Source: Flavobacteriales bacterium UBA2619 (GTDB lineage Bacteria > Bacteroidota > Bacteroidia > Flavobacteriales_D > Sanyastnellaceae). From it: DNA of 6,024 nt. The notes below the pieces were generated by a model. It did no database searches. It saw only the letters and a program-made list of their open reading frames with translations, and was not told the origin of the DNA. The stretch's first letter is position 1; the number at the start of each line of letters is the position of its first letter. Below, in pieces: positions 1-6,024 of this stretch. Both the position numbers and the translations under genes were made by a program. Location of the stretch: NCBI GenBank assembly GCA_002339135.1, contig DDJR01000064.1, positions 1-6,024 of the forward strand, read 5' to 3'.

Positions 1-38
1 TAATGCGTCCAGTTGACCTTGATACGTTTTAAGTGAGC

Positions 39-46
39 GATATTTG
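39..46 (+). promoter_or_regulatory. Possible Bacteroidota-type -7 box
   Basis: The octamer GATATTTG matches the Bacteroidota -7 consensus TAnnTTTG at five of its six defined positions and lies 21 nt before the adaptor start. The partner -33 element is poor. The nearest TTG (13-15) is 23 nt upstream rather than about 19, and TTGACC at 13-18 has no sigma70-like -10 at 17 nt. The site is plausible because it sits just before the first gene of an operon, but an 8-mer in AT-rich DNA can arise by chance, and the real promoter may lie left of the window. Confidence 0.2.
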
Positions 47-67
47 CACTTTTTATTTTTGTAATCG

Positions 68-1228
68 ATGGCTAAAACAAGTGTAGAGATGTCACCCAAT
101 GTCCAAAAAGTTTTAAGATTTCTCTCAGGAGCGGCTATTCTTGTTGTGGGAGTTATGGTTATGAATGGTCTAATTGGGATGAAGGGATCTCCCAAGGTTT
201 CTCTTCCAGAGACAATTGCCAGACCCGTGCTAACTCAAGTTGTTCAAAATTCTGTCATTGCACCGAAAATACCTGTTGAGGGACGAGTAGAAGCATGGCA
301 TAGAATCGACTTGTTTGTTGAAGTGAGTGGAGTCCTTAAACTTGGTGGAGTTGAATTCCGAGAGGGAACAGCATACAACAAGGGAGATGTGATTCTGAGC
401 CTGGATGATACAGAGGCTATTGCAAATCTGAAAGGAGCAAGATCTCAATTTGTACAACTCGTTGCTGGAATGCTCGCGAGTATTAAGATAGATTTCCCTG
501 AAAGATCCGAAGCGTGGGAGGCTTTTGTCGCAAGTATTGATGTCGCATCTTCACTTCCAGAATTGCCCCAAGCAGAAACCGATAGAGAAGGGTACTTTGT
601 GGTGAACAGAGGTGTACAAGCAAGTTTCCATACCATCAAGGCTTCAGAAGAAAGAGCTTCTAAATTTTTACTTCGAGCACCGTTCGACGGATTTGTAGCC
701 CAAGCTATGGTGAGACCAGGATCCTTGATTCGTGCAGGTCAACCGGTAGGCTTGTTCGTTGGAACGGGTGTCTTCGAAATTAATACAGCGGTTCATGCAA
801 GGTTCTTAAAGACTTTAAAGGTTGGAGCCGATGTTGTTTTTTCAGATGAGAATGGTACTAGCGTTGCAGAAGGCAAGGTGGACAGAATTTCCGGCAATGT
901 AAATTCAGCCACCCAATCTGCGACTGTATTTTGTAAAGTCAATGAATTGGTAGATGGTGAAATGAGAGATGGAAGATATTTGTCAGGATTTATTTCAGCG
1001 TCTGAATTTAGCAATGTTGTTGAAATACCACTGAACTTAGTCGATTCCGATGATGCCGTCTACACAGTAAGTGAAGGTAAACTGAAGAAAGTACAGTTGA
1101 CCCCAGAATTCTTGTCGATCAATACTCTGGTAGCCTCTGGAATCCCCAATGGAACAGTCATCCTAAGTGAGCCTATCGTAGGCTCGTATGATGGGATGGA
1201 AGTCGCTGCAAGCGAAAGCGGAGAATAG
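68..1228 (+). CDS. RND efflux periplasmic adaptor (membrane fusion protein)
   Basis: This is the adaptor subunit of a tripartite RND pump, linking the inner-membrane permease to the outer-membrane channel. An N-terminal membrane anchor spans about residues 16-38 and there is no lipobox cysteine, so it is a transmembrane rather than lipid-anchored adaptor. The first lipoyl half is about 66-115 (GDVILSLDD at 106-114). The second is about 199-232, with the hallmark RAPFDG at 203-208 and PGSLIRAGQP at 217-226. A beta-barrel domain follows (about 233-310), then a membrane-proximal C-terminal domain. The 386-aa length is normal for the family. The segment between the lipoyl halves (116-198) is short and broken by prolines (P144, P164, P167), unlike the long coiled-coil hairpin of AcrA. 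ATG 68 is the earliest possible start because an in-frame TAA lies at 62-64. No Shine-Dalgarno is visible; ATG 89 is an alternative start. The permease gene follows after 2 nt. The substrate cannot be read from the sequence. Confidence 0.93.
   Translation: MAKTSVEMSPNVQKVLRFLSGAAILVVGVMVMNGLIGMKGSPKVSLPETIARPVLTQVVQNSVIAPKIPVEGRVEAWHRIDLFVEVSGVLKLGGVEFREGTAYNKGDVILSLDDTEAIANLKGARSQFVQLVAGMLASIKIDFPERSEAWEAFVASIDVASSLPELPQAETDREGYFVVNRGVQASFHTIKASEERASKFLLRAPFDGFVAQAMVRPGSLIRAGQPVGLFVGTGVFEINTAVHARFLKTLKVGADVVFSDENGTSVAEGKVDRISGNVNSATQSATVFCKVNELVDGEMRDGRYLSGFISASEFSNVVEIPLNLVDSDDAVYTVSEGKLKKVQLTPEFLSINTLVASGIPNGTVILSEPIVGSYDGMEVAASESGE
1169..1185 (+). repeat. Perfect 7-bp inverted repeat with 3-nt loop, inside the adaptor gene
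   Basis: GAGCCTA, then TCG, then TAGGCTC forms a perfect 7-bp stem, extendable by two G-U wobble pairs. It lies 45 nt before the permease start and encodes the adaptor residues EPIVGS (368-373). No T-run follows, so it is not an intrinsic terminator. It could be an mRNA processing or stability element between the first two cistrons, or a by-product of the coding sequence. Confidence 0.45.
1220..1223 (+). promoter_or_regulatory. Ribosome binding site of the permease gene
   Basis: GGAG sits 7 nt upstream of ATG 1231, inside the last codons of the adaptor gene. It is the best Shine-Dalgarno in the window and supports ATG 1231 as the permease start. The adaptor stop (1226-1228) falls between it and the start, an arrangement typical of translational coupling. 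Confidence 0.6.
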
Positions 1229-1230
1229 TC

Positions 1231-4200
1231 ATGAGAAATATCATTAAATTTTTCGTTCAGCACCACATTGTTGGAGATCTGCTCATGCTGGCTATTTTGG
1301 TTTTTGGTCTTGTAGGAATGTCAAGCCTGCGGTCTAACTTTTTCCCAGAAATAGATACCAAAACCATCGCAATTCAAGTTGTCTATCTTGGCGCTTCACC
1401 TGAAGAAATTGAAGCTGGAATAGTTGCGAAAATTGAGGAAAATCTTCAAGGAATAGCGAATATAGATCTTGTCACTTCTACTTGTACAGAGAACGCAGGA
1501 AGTATTGTGGTTGAAGTTCGTACAGCAAACACAACAGATCAAGCACTCCAAGATGTGAAAAATGCTGTCGATAAAATCGCCTCTTTTCCTGTCGGTATGG
1601 AGCCTCCGATTATCTTTAAAAAAGAACGTGAAAATGTCGCAATTACATTTGCTGTTACTGGATCCCCAGACCTTCACCTTCTAAAATCTGAGGCGAGATC
1701 AATTGAGTTAGATCTCCGCCGCTCCAACGATATTTCTCAAATTGAGCTCTCCGGATTTCCGGATGAGGAAATCGAAATCTCGGTGAGAGAGAACAGTTTA
1801 AGTGAGTTAGGAATTAGTATTGCGCAAGTAGCTCAAGCTGTAAGATCTTCTAACATTGAAACGACAGGTGGAGTTATTAAAGGTGAAAAGCAAGAGCTGA
1901 TCATTCGTGGTCGATACAAAGAATACACAGCAAATGATCTTAAGGACATTGTAATCCGAGCTGACAAAGATGGCCGAATTGTTAGATTGTTAGACTTGGC
2001 AGATGTTACAGACAAGTGGGCTGAAGGAGATCCGTCAAGAAACTGGTTTAATGGAAAACCCTCAGTATCAATCACAGTTAACAGCCTCAATTCAGAGTCT
2101 ATTCTAGATGTCACAGAATATGTCAGAGCATATATAGATGCGTACAATACCCGAGGAGGGGATCTGCAACTCGATGTAATCAGAGATCAATCAGTGGTTC
2201 TAAACCAGCGTATTGATTTGCTGGTCAACAATGGCGTGGTGGGGTTTCTTCTTGTATTGCTCTTCCTTGCTCTGTTCCTAAATTTAAGATTGGCATTCTG
2301 GGTTGCTCTTGCAATACCGGTATCTTTTGCAGGAATGTTTCTTTTTGCAAACATGGCTGGTATTACAATTAACGTAATCAGTCTTTTCGGGATGATTCTC
2401 GTTATAGGAATTCTAGTGGACGATGGGATTGTGATTGCAGAGAATATATACCGCAAATTTGAACAAGGGTACTCCCGTCTTGACGCTACTGTAGAAGGAA
2501 CTATGGAGGTTCTTCCAGCGGTTTTCTCTGCCATCATCACCACGGTGATCGCATTCTCTTCATTCTTTTACATTGAAGGAACACTCGGCGATTTTTTCCA
2601 AGATATGGCAGTCGTCATTATATTGACGCTCATCTTTTCTCTCATAGAAGGCGCTTTTATTCTTCCCGCTCACATTGGAAACTCGAAGGCGCTAAGACGT
2701 GGAATTAAACCCAACAAATTAGAACGTGGGATGAGAAAAATTCTCAACGGATTCCGTGACACTTTTTATGCCCCGGTTCTTAAATTCACTTTGCTTCGTC
2801 CATGGATTTCATTTAGTGTCATCTTCTCTATTTTTCTAATTTCTGTTCCGGGCCTGATTGGCGGAGGGTTCGTTAAAACAACCTTCTTCCCTTTTATAGA
2901 AGGAGACAATCTGAGTGTTAATCTGACTATGCAAGCAGGTACTAGAGATGGAATTACACTGGAAAAAATAAATAGAATCGAACAAGCTGTTTGGGAGGTG
3001 AATGCTGAATTCAACGTAGATCGAAACGACAGTTTACAAACCATTTTGTCAATCGATAAAAAAGTAGGTCCGAAGGCCAATCAAGCGTCTCTAAGTATTC
3101 AGCTTTTAGATGGTGAAAATCGCGGAGTTCAAAGTACAGATATCACGTCTCGCATCAGAGATAAAGTAGGAATTGTGTATGGTGCTGAAAACCTAAGTTT
3201 TGCCGCATTCTCACCATTCGGCAGAGCAGTTTCTGTTTCGCTCCTAGGAAATGATCTCGAAACCCTTGAGGCTGCAACAAATGAACTTAAAGCGGAAATG
3301 AAAAAACGTGATGATTTGAAAGACATCACAGATAGCAATCAGGAAGGACTCCAAGAAATTAGCGTCACGCTTCTTCCTCGTGCCTATCAACTGGGATTTA
3401 GTGAAGGAGAACTTTTAGCCCAAATCCGTCAAGCTTTTTATGGTTTAGAGGTGCAAAGATTGCAAAGAGGGCGTGACGAAGTGAGAGTTTGGGTGAGACT
3501 CGACGAGCGAGACAGAGCTTCTGTTGGTTCACTTGAAAACTTTCGACTCCGAACTGTTTCAGGTGACGAGATTCCTTTCACAGAAATATGTGAAATCAAC
3601 GTAGAACGAGGAATTACAGCAATTAACCGCATTTACGGGATGCGAGAAGTTCAAGTGTCAGCTGATTTATCTAACCCCAAATCAAGTGCAACCGACATTG
3701 TGTCAGAACTTAAAACAGTCATTGTTCCAGAGATATTAGCTCGTTACCCTAACGTAAGAGTGAGTTACGAAGGCCAAAATAGAGAAGTCGCGAAGTCTCA
3801 AAACTCAATCGGAAAGGTGATGCCGTTAATTTTTGCCTTGATGTTTTTAGTGATTGTCCTCACCTTTCGTTCTCCATTGCAAGGTTTGGCTGTATTTTCT
3901 TTAATCCCTTTTGGTTTGGTGGGAATTAGCCTTGGCCATTGGTTGCTGGGGGCCCAGCTGAGTTTGTTCTCCTTTCTTGGATTGTTAGCCCTTATCGGAA
4001 TTCTAGTCAATGATGCCCTTGTTTTCGTAGCAGCATATAACAGCTATTTAAAGGACGGAATGAGTGTCGATGAGGCGATTTGGGAATCAGGCATGAATCG
4101 ATTTCGTCCCATCATTCTAACTTCAGTTACGACTGTCGCTGGGCTTGCACCTTTAATGCTCAACAAGAGTTTCCAAGCTCAATTCCTGATTCCAATGGCC

Positions 4201-4428
4201 ATATCCGTTGCCTTCGGTCTCCTTTTTGTAACCATCATTATACTCATTTTACTTCCTGTTTACTTGAAGTGGATTAACCCGCTTCACAGGAGTTGGGTTT
4301 GGGTTTCAGATGGCAGATGGTTGTCTTCCAAAGATGCAGAGCCGGCAATTCGAGAAAAGCATCACGCCGAGTCACTGGAAGCAGAACATGATGTCATTAA
4401 CAATGCTGAAACCCAGGCTGAAATATGA
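1231..4428 (+). CDS. RND efflux permease, AcrB-type (HAE) inner-membrane transporter
   Basis: This is the proton-driven pump subunit, which works as a trimer in the inner membrane. Its 1065 residues match the usual family length of about 1,030-1,060. Twelve membrane segments are visible: TM1 about 13-31, TM2-TM6 about 334-479, TM7 about 525-545 and TM8-TM12 about 864-1010. Two periplasmic loops of about 300 residues (32-333 and 546-863) are the porter and docking domains. TM4 carries the family's proton-relay pair D397-D398 in GILVDDG. The equivalent TM10 segment reads GILVNDAL (923-930), with Asn927 where AcrB has its relay Lys940. Family landmarks include NFFPEID (36-42), the docking-domain stretch around ETTGGVIKGE (210-219) and the segment SLIEGAFILPAH (470-481). 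A charged cytoplasmic tail of about 50 residues follows TM12. GGAG at 1220-1223 supports the start. I saw no methionine-rich or metal-binding signature that would point to a CusA-type metal pump. The substrate is unknown. Confidence 0.96.
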   Translation: MRNIIKFFVQHHIVGDLLMLAILVFGLVGMSSLRSNFFPEIDTKTIAIQVVYLGASPEEIEAGIVAKIEENLQGIANIDLVTSTCTENAGSIVVEVRTANTTDQALQDVKNAVDKIASFPVGMEPPIIFKKERENVAITFAVTGSPDLHLLKSEARSIELDLRRSNDISQIELSGFPDEEIEISVRENSLSELGISIAQVAQAVRSSNIETTGGVIKGEKQELIIRGRYKEYTANDLKDIVIRADKDGRIVRLLDLADVTDKWAEGDPSRNWFNGKPSVSITVNSLNSESILDVTEYVRAYIDAYNTRGGDLQLDVIRDQSVVLNQRIDLLVNNGVVGFLLVLLFLALFLNLRLAFWVALAIPVSFAGMFLFANMAGITINVISLFGMILVIGILVDDGIVIAENIYRKFEQGYSRLDATVEGTMEVLPAVFSAIITTVIAFSSFFYIEGTLGDFFQDMAVVIILTLIFSLIEGAFILPAHIGNSKALRRGIKPNKLERGMRKILNGFRDTFYAPVLKFTLLRPWISFSVIFSIFLISVPGLIGGGFVKTTFFPFIEGDNLSVNLTMQAGTRDGITLEKINRIEQAVWEVNAEFNVDRNDSLQTILSIDKKVGPKANQASLSIQLLDGENRGVQSTDITSRIRDKVGIVYGAENLSFAAFSPFGRAVSVSLLGNDLETLEAATNELKAEMKKRDDLKDITDSNQEGLQEISVTLLPRAYQLGFSEGELLAQIRQAFYGLEVQRLQRGRDEVRVWVRLDERDRASVGSLENFRLRTVSGDEIPFTEICEINVERGITAINRIYGMREVQVSADLSNPKSSATDIVSELKTVIVPEILARYPNVRVSYEGQNREVAKSQNSIGKVMPLIFALMFLVIVLTFRSPLQGLAVFSLIPFGLVGISLGHWLLGAQLSLFSFLGLLALIGILVNDALVFVAAYNSYLKDGMSVDEAIWESGMNRFRPIILTSVTTVAGLAPLMLNKSFQAQFLIPMAISVAFGLLFVTIIILILLPVYLKWINPLHRSWVWVSDGRWLSSKDAEPAIREKHHAESLEAEHDVINNAETQAEI
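4425..4428 (+). other. ATGA stop-start overlap coupling permease and channel genes
   Basis: The channel gene's ATG (4425-4427) overlaps the permease TGA (4426-4428) by 4 nt. Only a weak AGG (4415-4417) lies 7 nt before the start, so the channel is probably translated mainly by re-initiating ribosomes that have just finished the permease. This ties the amounts of the two proteins together. Confidence 0.7.
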
Positions 4429-5762
4429 AAACGTCAATCTATCTCATTCTCAACGTTGTCTTCATGCTCTGTTCGATGAATAGCCTGGTTGCTCAGTCGA
4501 CAACGACAGAGCCACTTAGTCTGAATCAGGCTATCAATCGAGCCCTGCAGTCAAACTTTGGCATCAGGACATCTTACCTGCTCAAGGAAGCTTCTGCGAT
4601 AAGCAACAGTTGGGGTGCAGTAGGAGCACTTCCTCAACTTTCGACTTCTGTAAGCGGAGTTTCTTCAATCTCTGACCAAACTGAAAATCCCACATCGTTC
4701 ATCCAAGAGCGAATTGAAACAGACGGTCTTACTTCCGGTTTGAATGTAAATTGGACGTTGTTTGATGGTATGGGAATGTTTGCGTCCAAGTCGCGTTTGA
4801 ATCTCCTCGAGCTTCAATCTGAAGGCCAATCATCACTCGTGATTGAACAAACTGTGGAAGCTGTCGACAGAGCCTATCACAACATCTTGCTTCAAACGGA
4901 ACTTCTCAGTGTACTCGCTGAATCGATGTCTCTAAGCCGGCAACGCCTAAATGAAATTAAACACAGCGAATCTTATGGGACTGCTGGGACATTCGACCGG
5001 CTTCAGTTTGAAAACGCTATTCTAGCTGACAGCACATCGTGGCTCCAACAAGGAGTTGCCGTAAAATCTTCGATTCGGAACCTCAATCTCCTGATGGGAG
5101 ATCCCGAGGACTCTGTTTGGACACTTACAGATGAGCTGCTCGCTCCACCGGAACTCCCAAGTGTATCAGATGTAAGAATAGCTGTTCTGGTCGATAATAC
5201 AAGTTTAAACAATGCAATTCTATCTGAAAGTATAGCTCAAAATGGTGTTAAGCTTGCGCAGTCTTTCCTTTATCCGGTTCTAGGTTTAAATGCGTCATTT
5301 TCGAATGCTACTTCTAATTTTGCTGTTGGAGATTTAGAAGGAGCGGGTCGTTCCGTCAACACTTCAGCGCTTCTCACTCTTAATTTTAACTTGTTCAATG
5401 GGGGTGCAACACGTCGTTCTATTTCTCTCGCACAAATACAAGCTGACATTGCTGCTGTAGATGTTGAAGACACTAGAGCTCAGGCGAGTTCTATTGTGAG
5501 TAATGCATATGAAAGCTACACGCTGGGTGCATCTGTTTATGACTTGTGTGTCCAGGCCTCTCGTAATGCTTCTATCCTATTAGATATTGCTGAGACTTCG
5601 TATAGAAAAGGAATCATCAATGCGCTAGACTATCGAGCCTTAGAAGTTTCACTTCAAAGAGCAAGAGTAAATCAGCTTAGCGCACTTCTCATTTGGCGTG
5701 GATCTTATGTTGAGATTCAGAGACTTGTTGGAGCGCTCAGAGCTCCATTAATGATGAATTAA
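4425..5762 (+). CDS. TolC-family outer membrane efflux channel
   Basis: This is the outer-membrane exit duct of the pump, expected to be a trimer with a membrane beta-barrel and a long periplasmic alpha-helical tunnel. Residues 1-23 form a Sec signal peptide (K2, a hydrophobic core at about 5-16, and a likely cut after LVA at 21-23, leaving Q24 first). C16 is not in a convincing lipobox, so it is probably not a lipoprotein of the OprM type. The mature part shows the internal duplication of the OEP family. The first half begins LSLNQAINRAL (31-41) and contains TLFDG (111-115). The second half contains NLFNGG (322-327) followed by a long helix. A GIINALDYRALEV stretch (396-408) matches the usual conserved C-terminal helix region. 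The 445-aa length is typical. It overlaps the permease gene by 4 nt and is the last gene of the operon. The signal peptide supports the chosen start. I cannot tell from sequence whether it also serves other pumps. Confidence 0.94.
   Translation: MKTSIYLILNVVFMLCSMNSLVAQSTTTEPLSLNQAINRALQSNFGIRTSYLLKEASAISNSWGAVGALPQLSTSVSGVSSISDQTENPTSFIQERIETDGLTSGLNVNWTLFDGMGMFASKSRLNLLELQSEGQSSLVIEQTVEAVDRAYHNILLQTELLSVLAESMSLSRQRLNEIKHSESYGTAGTFDRLQFENAILADSTSWLQQGVAVKSSIRNLNLLMGDPEDSVWTLTDELLAPPELPSVSDVRIAVLVDNTSLNNAILSESIAQNGVKLAQSFLYPVLGLNASFSNATSNFAVGDLEGAGRSVNTSALLTLNFNLFNGGATRRSISLAQIQADIAAVDVEDTRAQASSIVSNAYESYTLGASVYDLCVQASRNASILLDIAETSYRKGIINALDYRALEVSLQRARVNQLSALLIWRGSYVEIQRLVGALRAPLMMN
5729..5747. 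repeat. 6-bp GC-rich inverted repeat at the end of the channel gene
   Basis: TGGAGC and GCTCCA pair around a 7-nt loop (GCTCAGA), ending 13 nt before the channel stop codon. It lies where transcripts from both convergent genes should finish. Neither strand has a T-run directly after it, so it fails as a classical intrinsic terminator. It could still be a weak stop or a 3'-end stabilising stem. Confidence 0.3.
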
Positions 5763-5791
5763 TCAGATCTAAAGCTTTAAAGTCATGAAAA

Positions 5792-6024
5792 TTAAAGCCC
5801 TGCCTTTGCTAGGTGGTTTTCTCGTTTTGCTTCCAAAATATCTGCACCAACCATTTCTTTGCAAAGTTCTTGCCATGGCGTTGTAGGTGTCCATCCTAAC
5901 TTATCAAGAGCTTTTGAAGCATCGCCTACAAGTGTGTCAACTTCGGCAGGGCGATAGTAGCGCGGATCTACTTTTACAAGCAATGACCCAGAATCCGCAC
6001 AGAATCCGCACTCATCACTCCCAG
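5792..6024 (-). CDS. gmd: GDP-mannose 4,6-dehydratase, C-terminal part (5' end beyond window)
   Basis: Gmd converts GDP-D-mannose to GDP-4-keto-6-deoxy-D-mannose, the NADP-dependent first step towards GDP-L-fucose, GDP-D-rhamnose and related sugars for surface glycans. Only the last 76 codons are visible; the reading frame stays open to the right edge, so the start and the catalytic Rossmann domain are outside. Recognition rests on the strongly conserved tail. SDEC-G is followed by VKVDPRYYRPAEVDTL and then the KLGWTP and EMV segments, in the same order and spacing as I recall in Gmd proteins (VDPRYFRPxEV...LGD..KA...LGW). The protein ends with NHLAKAGL, several residues shorter than the E. 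coli Gmd tail as I remember it. A TTG at 5981-5983 is an internal codon, not the start. The gene converges on the efflux operon with a 29-nt gap. It is probably part of a polysaccharide gene cluster to the right and not functionally linked to the pump. Confidence 0.88.
   Translation of the reverse strand, partial: GSDECGFCADSGSLLVKVDPRYYRPAEVDTLVGDASKALDKLGWTPTTPWQELCKEMVGADILEAKRENHLAKAGL
5989..6010. repeat. 11-bp perfect tandem repeat inside gmd
   Basis: CAGAATCCGCA occurs twice head to tail (5989-5999 and 6000-6010) in the gmd coding region. The unit is not a multiple of three, so the two copies are read in different frames and encode CGFCADS. The residues on both sides match the Gmd family in one continuous frame, so the repeat does not appear to break the gene. 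Confidence 0.75.

Noticed and set aside
3..32. Possible 3' end of an upstream + strand gene (frame ending in RPVDLDTF and a TAA at 30-32)
   Set aside because: Only about nine codons are visible, nothing in them is recognisable, and other frames of this stretch are equally uninformative. It could be the tail of an upstream gene such as a regulator, but the window cannot show it.
1..67. Reverse-strand frames open across the leader, as if a divergent gene began here
   Set aside because: Two - strand frames lack stops over 67 nt, which is expected by chance. No convincing ribosome binding site, start codon or protein pattern was seen.
2187..2543. Long reverse-strand open frame (118 codons) inside the permease gene
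   Set aside because: It is antisense to conserved TM2-TM5 sequence, is Arg/Thr/Ile-rich without domain features, and is best explained as a by-product of permease codon usage.
3945..3958. GC-rich inverted repeat GCTGGGGGCCCAGC in the permease gene
   Set aside because: It encodes an ordinary membrane-segment stretch (TM9), the stem is only 5 bp with a 4-nt loop, and there is no T-run or gene boundary nearby.
4080..4277. Forward open frame of 65 codons inside the permease gene
   Set aside because: It lies entirely within the TM11-TM12 coding region of the permease in another frame, has no ribosome binding site and no recognisable protein character.
5775..5797. Inverted repeat CTTTAA / TTAAAG spanning the convergent gap as a terminator
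   Set aside because: The stem is six mostly A-T pairs with an 11-nt loop and no T-tract follows, too weak to call a terminator.
5792..5983. Short 63-residue protein starting at a TTG
   Set aside because: The same frame stays open to the window edge and the upstream residues continue the Gmd family pattern, so the TTG is an internal leucine codon of a longer gene.
1..6024. CRISPR arrays, tRNA/rRNA genes, insertion sequences or attachment sites
   Set aside because: No spaced direct repeats, cloverleaf-like sequence, transposase-like protein or flanking terminal repeats were seen; almost the whole window is protein coding.

Overview
The window carries a complete three-gene tripartite efflux operon on the + strand and the 3' end of a convergent sugar-nucleotide gene on the - strand. 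The likely source is a Bacteroidota-type bacterium (inference, moderate confidence). Supporting signs are an overall base composition in the low-to-mid 40s % GC by eye, a Sec signal peptide ending in VAQ, a first gene without a recognisable Shine-Dalgarno, and an adaptor middle region of a kind I recall from Bacteroidota RND adaptors. No ribosomal or other taxonomic marker is present, so this is not a firm assignment.

Layout: positions 1-67 are a short AT-rich leader with at most a half-convincing promoter element. Positions 68-1228 encode an inner-membrane-anchored periplasmic adaptor (membrane fusion protein). Positions 1231-4428 encode a full-length AcrB-type (HAE) RND permease of 1065 residues. 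Positions 4425-5762 encode a TolC-family outer-membrane channel with a signal peptide. The three genes are packed with a 2-nt gap and then a 4-nt ATGA overlap, so they are almost certainly one translationally coupled transcription unit. A 29-nt gap follows, and then, on the opposite strand, the last 76 codons of a GDP-mannose 4,6-dehydratase gene (gmd) that runs off the right edge.

How the genes work together: the permease should use the proton gradient to take substrate from the periplasm or outer leaflet of the inner membrane. The adaptor should bridge it to the outer-membrane channel, giving direct export from the cell. The sequence does not reveal the substrate, and no regulator gene lies inside the window. 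gmd is a separate function (GDP-fucose/GDP-rhamnose-type precursor supply for surface glycans) and is probably only a neighbour.

I did not find evidence of a previously undescribed system. The most notable points are a noncanonical adaptor hairpin region, the absence of the AcrB TM10 lysine from the permease (Asn-Asp instead), an intra-operon hairpin before the permease gene, and a tight convergent boundary with no clear terminator.
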